Assembly: GCF_964355755.1 (NCBI RefSeq)
Contig: NC_092671.1
Span: 15,935,001 to 15,955,000 of the forward strand
Reading direction: 5' to 3'
Source: Antedon mediterranea
Taxonomy: Eukaryota; Echinodermata; Crinoidea; Comatulida; Antedonidae
DNA length: 20,000 nt
A program made the position numbers and the translations under genes. The notes beneath the pieces were generated by a model. It worked only from the letters and a program-made list of their open reading frames with translations. It was not told the DNA's origin and searched no databases. The number at the start of each line of letters is the position of its first letter. Position 1 is the first letter of the stretch. Shown here piece by piece: positions 8,520 to 15,000 of this stretch.

Positions 8520-10834
8520 ATGATGATGATGATTATGATGATGATGATGATGATGATGATCATGATGATCATGATCATGATGATGATGATCATGAAGATG
8601 ATCATGATGATGATCATGATCATGATGATGATGATGATCATGATGTTGATGATGATGATGATGATGATGATGATCATGATAATGATGATGATCATGATGA
8701 TGATAATAATAATAATAAAAATATAACAACAATAATAAATATAACAACAACAACAACAACAATAACAATAACAACAACAATAACAATAACAATAATAATA
8801 ATTTGGATCGATTAATATTTCACATTTAAAATGTTAATTTATTTATTTATTTTTATTTTATTTTATTTCATCAAAAAAATAATAATAATTTTACCTTTGT
8901 ATCGCTAGCCAATCCATGTGATAACAGTGCATGTGGAGATGACATGTGTCTGTTCGAAGATGGAAAAGTTAAATGTAGTAAGTCTTTACAATGATTAATC
9001 GTGTTGTCATATTTTGTAACCCATCCGCGGCCGTCGACGCACTATGTCAATTTTTCTTTTTCTACAATGATGGGAGCAAACATTGCTTTTCGCTAATCAT
9101 GTAGGGGCCTATAAAAAGGATGGACCAGCATTAATCATATCTTTGATTATCTTGATAATTAAATTCTGTTATTATGATTTTAATCTATCTATGTTTTTAT
9201 TCTTATTATTAGTCAATCAATGTGAAGAATGTTTGGAATTTAGTGACACAGAATGTATGTTCATAGATAGTACCCTTCGATGTAAATCGATTAGGCGAAG
9301 TGATAGTGGTAAGTCGTTATAATGGTAATGATATATTATACAGATATTGACTGCTTAGAGGTTAAATATAAGATTTGACATCCCCGAGGGAATGATATTA
9401 AGTTCGAGGGAATATATATTTCCCGAAGCGCCAGCTGAGGGAAATATATATTCCCCGAGAACTTAATATCATTCCCGAGGGGATGTCAAATCTTATATTT
9501 AACCGATAAAAAAGGCAATATCTGTTATATTATATAGCCAAGAACAAGTCTGCTGGGTTGGGTGAAGCTAGGCTAGGCCTCCTATAGTATTTGTATTGTA
9601 TTTAAAACAAGCCTGCCTAGACACCTTACCTTGCGAAGAATAATATACAGATAATTACTAATTAATGATTCCTTGGCAATAAAATATTCACTTAGGCCTA
9701 GGTCGTTTAAATTAACAGAAGAATTTCCATCAATAAGCCTATTAGTATTAATAATAATATTATCTTCTCTCGATCTTCGAGGAGCCGAATCACCGGATGT
9801 TCAGCGCGTACTAGTTACTAGGTTACTACCGTGAGTATTGACCAATCACAAACGGTGTTTCATCACATTTAGGGTGGACTTATAACAAATGAGGGCGCTA
9901 TGTATGCATAGCTTAAATAGTTTAGAAGATTAATTTCTTCAAGCAAATTCCGTGGCCCAGCGGATGAAACGTTGTCTTGCGATGGAGTGACAATTCCACC
10001 CGAGTTCAAGATCGAGTAGATGACTTTTGTTTATTTATCGGCAAACTCGAGTGTTGCACACGAAAATTACACAGTCAATATCATCGTACTCGAGAATTTA
10101 TATGATTAATGACAGGGGACACGATTATTACGCGAAAATTACACAGTCAATATCATCGTTCTCGAGGATATATACGATTTACGATCCTCGCAGCGGTAGT
10201 CATGTGATGCAGTTTCAACCAATCACGTTCGCGTATTTACATAGCCTATGTAATATAATAATATAGCCACAATAGTCCCCTATCAATGACAGGAGACACA
10301 CTCTTATATAACGTTGATATTTTTTCGATAGTTCCAGCTTCATTGATGCCGACTTTTTTTTATAGGAGATCCATGTAAGAAAGACGACCCCGACGACAAC
10401 CCATGTGGGCGACACCGATGTATTTCCGAAGATGGATTTTATATCTGTTTTGAGTCATTTGGAAGTAAGTTGTTCAAATGATTTTAACCATCATAAAGTG
10501 GGACCCCTCTTTTGAACACCTCTATTTAGGAGAAAGGGAACACTTTATGGATGTTATGTCACAAAACACTAACACGACCAACCACAGTTCAGGGGACATT
10601 CCTCATTAAGGAGGGCAGTTGTTTTTTTTAGTCCCTAAGATAAGTCTCCTTAACAGTGGCTCTACTGAAATCAACATGAGTGGCATGGAGTTGGTGATTG
10701 ATGATGATAGATTGAATTTCTTGTAGAAATAGTTATCTGTACATAACGGACTGCCAAGTGAATACATTGATTCTGTTCTTATTACAGCCTCATTGTTTGC
10801 TGGCATGCAAGACCATAACAGGGCTAATGGATAA
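3031..10834 (+). CDS. Secreted cysteine-rich protein, EGF-half-like modules, eight coding exons
   Basis: I do not recognise the family. Hand-read coding exons are 3031-3094, 3322-3369, 3596-3709, 3867-3950, 8909-8977, 9213-9308, 10366-10464 and 10788-10834, with stop TAA at 10832. All junctions are GT/AG, most donors are GTAAGT, and every internal exon is phase 1-1. The total is 621 nt, 206 residues. Exon 1 encodes a typical signal peptide ([20 protein letters not shown]). Each of the six internal exons encodes one module, mostly with four Cys and usually PC at the start, spaced about C-x2-9-C-x4-7-C-x8-10-C and including EDGFYIC. This resembles the first four cysteines of an EGF domain without the last two. 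Phase 1-1 exons are usual for shuffled extracellular modules. Exons 2-4 and 5-7 are a tandem duplication. The product is probably extracellular; ligand and role are unknown. A BEL/Pao element fills the central intron. Confidence 0.72.
3322..3369 (+). CDS. Coding exon 2: shortened module (two Cys)
   Basis: Acceptor TATCGCTAG, donor GTAAGT, 48 nt, phase 1-1. It encodes [15 protein letters not shown]. Compared with its duplicate at 8909-8977 it lacks 21 nt in frame, including both middle cysteines. Confidence 0.7.
3596..3709 (+). CDS. Coding exon 3: four-Cys module
   Basis: Acceptor TTCTATTAG, donor GTAAGT, 114 nt, phase 1-1. Cys spacing is C-x5-C-x7-C-x10-C, followed by a basic tail (SIRRRSDG). 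Its duplicate is exon 6 (9213-9308). Confidence 0.72.
3867..3950 (+). CDS. Coding exon 4: EGF-half-like four-Cys module
   Basis: A strong pyrimidine-tract acceptor, donor GTAAGT, 84 nt, phase 1-1. Spacing is C-x4-C-x4-C-x8-C, with SEDGFYIC resembling the Gly-x-Tyr/Phe-x-Cys segment of EGF domains. Its duplicate is exon 7. Confidence 0.75.
3967..4328 (-). repeat. BEL/Pao LTR (3' LTR for the element)
   Basis: In plus orientation it runs from TGTAACAACC to CCGTAACA. It is longer than the partner LTR because of a 37-bp palindromic insertion plus a GGTGA duplication (4274-4320). Confidence 0.88.
4274..4320. repeat. Short palindromic insertion with GGTGA direct repeat, inside the LTR
   Basis: GGTGA at 4274-4278 and again at 4316-4320 flank 37 bp (4279-4315). 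The ends CAGAGCCATA and TATGGCTCTG are reverse complements around an AT-rich middle. The partner LTR has only one GGTGA at this place (8191-8195 region), so the segment is an insertion with a 5-bp duplication. Confidence 0.75.
4329..4340 (-). other. Polypurine tract of the BEL/Pao element
   Basis: On the minus strand the tract AAGGGGCCGGGA directly precedes the TG of the 3' LTR, where plus-strand DNA synthesis of an LTR element is primed. Confidence 0.6.
4500..5698 (-). pseudogene. BEL/Pao Pol, integrase part, broken
   Basis: The main open segment (4906-5655) has an N-terminal zinc-binding HHCC set (His92, His97, Cys127, Cys130 of the segment). It then has the first two catalytic acids of a DDE integrase core: Asp163 in GIDCFGPF and Asp224 in RSDNG. 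The third acid lies in the next open segment (4702-4896), in QGGVWERC, after a stop and frame change near 4900. A BEL-type C-terminal domain (DUF5641-like, short motif [11 protein letters not shown]) is still readable near 4503-4625 in yet another frame. The integrase therefore cannot be made as one protein. Confidence 0.85.
5808..7365 (-). pseudogene. BEL/Pao Pol, reverse transcriptase and RNase H part, broken
   Basis: The longest open segment (5808-7154, 448 codons) begins inside the RT. Its first codon is GTG in [10 protein letters not shown], so it is not a real start. Asp44 in CADIEKMF and the YVDD box at residues 123-126 are the RT catalytic acids. An RNase H-like domain, called Peptidase_A17 in family databases, follows with Asp300 (LGDASST), Glu344 (PRLELKAA) and Asp375 (CWTDST). 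The RT N-terminus is spread over two other frames between 7147 and 7365, and the frame ends at 5808 before the integrase part. The family assignment is secure; activity is not possible as it stands. Confidence 0.9.
7257..7857 (-). pseudogene. BEL/Pao Gag N-terminus fused to start of Pol
   Basis: ATG 7857-7855 lies 27 bp inside the 5' LTR edge and opens 123 codons (7486-7857). These form charged helical sequence like the Gag N-terminus of this superfamily. An overlapping frame (7257-7598) carries a Ser/Arg-rich linker. Within about 30 residues it reaches the stretch [19 protein letters not shown], which in intact elements lies after the protease at the entrance to RT. The rest of Gag, the zinc knuckles and the aspartic protease are missing, consistent with an internal deletion plus a frameshift. 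Confidence 0.75.
7884..8204 (-). repeat. BEL/Pao LTR (5' LTR for the element)
   Basis: In plus orientation it runs from TGTAACAGCC to GAGCCGTACCA, followed directly by the ATATG target duplication. No primer binding site starting with TGG is recognisable next to it on the minus strand (the adjacent bases read GTTTCAAGTTT), so that site is unassigned or lost. Confidence 0.88.
8210..8470. other. Remaining intron sequence after the BEL insertion
   Basis: Non-coding. Positions 8256-8445 match 10481-10668 in the intron after exon 7, so this is the tail of duplication copy 1. Positions 8210-8255 have no match in copy 2. Confidence 0.7.
8471..8805. repeat. Compound GAT / AAT-AAC microsatellite
   Basis: About 230 bp of GAT repeats with scattered CATGAT interruptions, then about 100 bp of AAT and AAC repeats. 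All open frames across it (poly-Met, poly-His, poly-Ile) are artefacts. It lies exactly between duplication copies 1 and 2. Confidence 0.95.
8909..8977 (+). CDS. Coding exon 5: four-Cys module (duplicate of exon 2)
   Basis: Same acceptor (ATCGCTAG) and donor (GTAAGTCTTTAC) as exon 2, 69 nt, phase 1-1. Spacing is C-x4-C-x4-C-x8-C, so this is probably the ancestral form of the module that is truncated in exon 2. Confidence 0.75.
9213..9308 (+). CDS. Coding exon 6: four-Cys module (duplicate of exon 3)
   Basis: 96 nt, phase 1-1, same splice context as exon 3. Spacing is C-x2-C-x7-C-x8-C, with a basic tail SIRRSDSG. It is 18 nt shorter than exon 3, always in multiples of three. Confidence 0.73.
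9331..9537. repeat. Long imperfect hairpin (foldback/MITE-like)
   Basis: Arms 9360-9424 and 9439-9504 are near-perfect reverse complements of about 65 bp, around a 14-base loop. Weaker complementarity continues outward to about 9331 and 9535 (CAGATATTG against CAATATCTG). The element falls at the start of the extra sequence that copy 2 has relative to copy 1. It has no coding capacity. Confidence 0.88.
9538..9949. other. Inserted intron sequence, no gene
   Basis: Absent from the matching intron of duplication copy 1. It contains several TAGGCCTA words and no coding frame. Together with the hairpin and the tRNA-like segment it forms the ~0.9 kb extra block of copy 2. Confidence 0.5.
9950..10182 (+). 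mobile_element. Probable tRNA-derived SINE-like segment
   Basis: TGGCCCAGCGG (9953-9963) matches the tRNA A-box consensus and GAGTTCAAGATC (10002-10013) the B-box, about 38 bp apart as in RNA polymerase III internal promoters. The acceptor stem does not pair, so this is not a functional tRNA gene. A direct repeat follows: copies at 10061-10110 and 10133-10182 (beginning CGAAAATTACACAGTCAATA) with a 72-bp period. The 3' boundary of the element is not clear. Confidence 0.5.
10366..10464 (+). CDS. Coding exon 7: four-Cys module (duplicate of exon 4)
   Basis: 99 nt, phase 1-1. Spacing is C-x9-C-x4-C-x8-C, with an Asp-rich insertion (KKDDPDDNP) between the first two cysteines relative to exon 4, and the same EDGFYIC end. 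The length differs from exon 4 by 15 nt, so the frame is kept. Confidence 0.74.
10788..10834 (+). CDS. Coding exon 8: terminal exon
   Basis: Preceded by a good acceptor (TTCTGTTCTTATTACAG). In phase 1 it reads [15 protein letters not shown] and then TAA. AATAAA signals follow at 10833 (overlapping the stop), 10942, 11012 and 11027. The exon is short and has no duplicate, so it is the least certain part of the model. Confidence 0.55.
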
Positions 10835-11202
10835 TAAAAATAGACGTTTTGAAGAAGTAGAAAATAGATTATAGAAATAGATTATTTAGTATGTAGGCCT
10901 ACGTTTTCCGGAGGTAATTTGTGTCTTCAATTTTTTTCGGTAATAAATAGTTAAACTGCGATATAACAAATAAGATTAATTGTAATTTATATTATGGATG
11001 TATAGGCCTACAATAAAAATGTCTCAAATAAAACTCTTTTATTATTTTCTATTCATTAGACCCGTCTAATATTCCTAGAATAAAAAGAATGTGCACATGC
11101 CGCCTAAAATCAAGAACTGCTGATATTTTATGATTCTTTCATCCATATTGAAAGAGATTCTTGTTTATTTACTGCTTAATGGTAACATTTCAAGTTTCAT
11201 TT
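10835..11202. other. 3' flank of the cysteine-rich gene
   Basis: AT-rich, no coding frame. AATAAA signals at 10942, 11012 and 11027 (the last two close together and followed by a T-rich stretch) are candidate polyadenylation signals. The transcript would then end near 11040-11050. Confidence 0.45.
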
Positions 11203-11518
11203 CAGCTGACTTAGGCAGAAACACAAAAAAACGATCTGAGCATGTGCAAATGTATATAAAAGCACCCAGATAATGTACAGAGGGCAGTATAAAGATATAA
11301 GCAGTGAGTTAGGCAGATCATAAGTCAGCTCTCCTTAATTGCCTAAGTCACACAGCTGACTTAGGCAGAAACACAAAAAAATATAGTATATTGATATAAG
11401 CAGTGAGTTAGGCAGATCATAAGTCAGCTCTCCTTAATTGCCTAAGTTACACAGCTGACTTAGGCAGAAACACAAAAAATATAGTATATTGATATAAGCA
11501 GTGAGTTAGGCAGAAAAA
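11203..11518 (+). repeat. Minisatellite, about 2.6 units of 150/99 bp
   Basis: Units begin with CAGCTGACTTAGGCAGAAAC at 11203, 11353 and 11452. The first is 150 bp, the second 99 bp, the third is cut off near 11518. The first unit contains about 50 bp (around 11230-11280) that the others lack. Inverted words inside each unit (GACTTAGGCA against TGCCTAAGTC, and AAGTCAGCT against AGCTGACTT) could fold. Confidence 0.88.
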
Positions 11519-11539
11519 CAAAACAAAAATTATGACTTA

Positions 11540-11915
11540 GAGCTTTCTCAGGCGTATATATTTCCACGCGACGTACACAGCTGTCACTGAATGATAACTC
11601 ATACAAAAAGTATATTTAACTCAACTAGAACTTTGATTCCTTGTAATTCGATTAATACATCTTTCTACCACTACCAGTCAAGCCTTAATATATTCTTTAT
11701 CATCTTTCCGTTTATCTACTCTGATCTTATTCTCTCTTCTTTTTTAATATCTATTACATTCCACTTTTATACTGGACATGGAAATTTTAGGCTTCAGCGG
11801 AGGATAACATTTTCCCTCCAAAAATTATACGATTTTGATTGGCTAATAATAAGGCGGACCTGGTCTAAAGCATCCCTCTCTAAACACAGAGAATCACAAC
11901 ATCAATAATATGACA
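11540..11915 (-). repeat. Gypsy 3' LTR (outer edge altered)
   Basis: Matches 17170-17519 from GAGCTTTCTCAGG to AATATGACA. Only about five single-base differences are seen over the last 280 bp, plus an extra segment near 11588-11617. The roughly 27-bp outer segment present in the other LTR (17143-17169) is not recognisable here. Confidence 0.85.
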
Positions 11916-11926
11916 TTCCCCTTTTT
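11916..11926 (-). other. Polypurine tract of the Gypsy element
   Basis: On the minus strand AAAAAGGGGAA directly precedes the TG of the 3' LTR. A hairpin-capable sequence lies just upstream of it (about 11927-11953, arms GGAAAGATTG and CAATCTTTTTCC). Confidence 0.75.
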
Positions 11927-12016
11927 GGGAAAAAGATTGTGTCAATCTTTCCAAAAATTTAACATTTAAAACCATTTTACTTTAAACTATCTACTAATAA
12001 CACCTCTATAATATTA

Positions 12017-15000
12017 TTATGCACGGCTTAATCCATCTGCATTATTTCCATTTAATGATCCTTTCTTGTAAATAACTTTAAATTTATATCCTTGTAAAAA
12101 CAGAGCCCATCTCATAAGTCTAACATTGGCACCCTTCATTGAGTCCATCCATCTCAATGCCTGGTGGTCAGTATGAACTTGAAATTCACAACCATACAAA
12201 TAATACTTAAGTTTATTGATAGCCCAAACAATAGAGAGGCACTCTTTTTCTGGCACAGAATATCTCTGCTCATGTACAGATAACTTTCTACTTAAGTACA
12301 CAATGGGATAATCATTACTCTCACCATCTATTTGGCTCAGCACTGCACCTATGCCATAATTTGAGGCATCAGTTTGCAATATAAACATCTTATCAAAATT
12401 TGGGGCTTTTAATACATTATCATCAGTAAGTCGTTTCTTTAAAGTTACAAAGGCATTTTCACATTGTTCATTCCACTTAACGGTATTACTTTTACTTTTT
12501 AAAGTTAAATCAATCAATGGCTTAGCAATATCGGCATAGTTCTGTACAAATTTTCTGTAATAGCCAGTTAATCCGAGAAATGATCGGACTTGTTTCTTAG
12601 ACAAAGGTCTGGGGAACTTTTCCACAGCCTCAACCTTATCAATCATGGGTCTAATTTCTCCATTACCAATCTTATGCCCCAGAAATTCTACCTGTGCATA
12701 GGCAATTTTACATTTCAAAGGCTTTGCTGTCAATCCAGCACTACTTAATCTTTCTAATACATCATTCAAATGAAAAATATGATCTTTCCAAGTTTGACTA
12801 TAAATACATATGTCATCTATATATGCCTTAGCATATCCCTCAGTACCTTGTAATACCTTATCCATTAATCTTTGGAAAGTACTAGAGCTATTTTGCATAC
12901 CAAATGGAAGTACATTGTAACAATACTGTCCAAATTGTGTAATAAATGCTGATTTGTCTTTGGTCTTAGGATCCAGAGGCACCTGGTAAAATCCTTTAGT
13001 TAGATCTAACGTAGTTATGTATATTGCGGATGATACCTCATCCAACATTTCGTCTATGCGAGGCATAACATAAGGGTCAAATTGTGAAGTCTTATTTAGT
13101 GATCTAAAATCTGTCACCATTCTAATTTGATTCTGGCCTTTCTTCAGGGCAATAATAGGTGCAGCATAGGCACTAACAGTAAGTTCTATTATACCCATAG
13201 CCAACATACTATCTAATTCCTCTTTCAATTTACCCTTTAATGCTTGGGGCGTTCTATATGCCCTATGCCTTATAGGCATTTCACCATTAGTCTTAATTTC
13301 ATGTGTCACTAAGTGAGTTCTACCTGGTACATCCGAGAATACATTCTGTTGGTACTTTAACAATTCTGTTAATTGTTTAGTTTGTGTATCATTTAAATTA
13401 CTACTAACGTTAACATCTCTCCATGTTTGTGATTGATGATAAGACAATCCTATGTCTATTTCACTATCTAACTCATTGTCATGGACTGTTTCATTTAAGT
13501 CTACTTCTTCTATCGACTGAACATTTGTTACTACATAATAACCATCTTTACTTATTTCTACTTTATCATACCATCTCTTTAACATATTAACATGTAGAAT
13601 TTGTTTTTCTTTTCTTCTACCTCCCATGTATATTTCATAATTTACATCATTGACCTTTTTTGTAACAGTGAAGGGGCCTTGCCATTTACTGTCTAACTTA
13701 CTATTTCCTACTGGAAGGAATATCAACACTTTGTCCCCTTCTACAAATTCTCTATCAATAGCATTCTTGTTATAATTGTGGGACATAATTTCTTGTTGTT
13801 CAAGTTTGTTTACATTAGCATCTTTCATTAATTCCTCCATTTTTTCTCTTATGTCTAACATGTATTTGATAACATCAATAGATGTTTCTTCATCTTCTAC
13901 CCAATTACTTTTGAGTAAACTCAAGGGTCCCCTCACCTCTCTACCATAAAGCAATTTAAAAGGTGAATGGCCCGTCACTTTACTAGGAACTTCTCTGTAT
14001 GCAAACAGAAAGGGGGGTATGTAGTTATCCCAATTATTTCTTTGCTTAACTGTAAGTGTCCTTATCATATTTTTCAATGTACCGTGAAATCTTTCAACAA
14101 GCCCATTGCTTTGGGGGTGGTACACTGTAGTCTTTAATTGATTAATCCCCAACATACTACATATAGATTGCATAATTGAAGACATGAAATTAGTTCCTTG
14201 ATCATGTACAATCTCTTCGGGTAATCCTACTCTAGTAAAGACTTCTATTAGAGCCCTGGCTACTGTTTCAGCTCTAACATTGGGTAACGGGATAGCATCC
14301 GGATATCTCGTAGCATAGTCAATTATAGTAAGCATATATTTGTTATTACGGCTTGTTCTAGATAAGGGTCCAACAATGTCTATCGCTATACGTTTAAATG
14401 GTGTACTTATAATCGGTAATGGTATCAAAGTATGTTTCCTTTTACTTTTACCCTTATCTACCTTTTGGCATTCCTTACAGACTTTACAATAGACTACCAC
14501 ATCTTTAAATATACCTGGCCAATAGAATTGGTTCAGGATCCTACTTTTAGTTTTCTCAACACCCATGTGACCTGCAAATGGCACATTATGACCTAAGTGT
14601 AATACACCCTGTCTACACTGAGTGGGTAATACAATCTGTTCCACTTGGTTATTCTTATCTTTAATACTACTCCAATTTCTCATCAATATACCTTGTCTCA
14701 TAAAGAAACATACCCTATGCTGACCTATTTCTTCTATAGGGACTACCCTGTCAAACACTCCTTTGAGTGAGTCATCCTTAGTTTGCAATTTGATCAGTTC
14801 TTGTTTAGTTAGGTTCAGCTTGTGCTGTTGTTCATAAGTTTTATGTTTGACTGTTTTATCTTTAGCTCTATCCTCATTTTCGTCAAACAAATTATTCATT
14901 TCTGTTCCATTCATATCATCTAAACACTTAGTTTTATTTACTTTGTTGTCATTTACTACTGTTTTCAACAATTGTACATTAGTTTCTTTAGGCGGCTCTT

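Larger units (their letters stand above)
8796..10668 (+). repeat. Tandem duplication, copy 2
   Basis: Contains exons 5-7 with matching introns. Relative to copy 1 it carries about 0.9 kb of extra sequence (about 9332-10245) in the intron after exon 6. It lacks about 50 bp that follow the TSD in copy 1 after exon 4. Neither copy includes the signal-peptide exon or the terminal exon, which argues for one gene with an internal duplication and against two genes. Confidence 0.85.

Noticed and set aside
8456-8792. Long open frames of poly-Met, poly-His and poly-Ile on both strands
   Set aside because: They are translations of the GAT/AAT microsatellite in every frame and carry no protein signal.
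9950-10022. Functional tRNA gene
   Set aside because: The A and B boxes are good but the acceptor and other stems do not pair, so a tRNA-derived SINE head fits better.
10027-10266. 79-codon plus-strand open frame
   Set aside because: It is the 72-bp-period repeat of the inserted block read through. Its internal peptide repeat reflects DNA repetition.
8796-10834. Second independent gene for duplication copy 2
   Set aside because: Copy 2 has no signal-peptide exon or promoter of its own and copy 1 has no terminal exon, while phases allow one continuous eight-exon frame.
11203-11518. CRISPR-like array of spaced repeats
   Set aside because: Units are long, tandem and of unequal length without unique spacers of constant size, and the genome is eukaryotic; this is a minisatellite.
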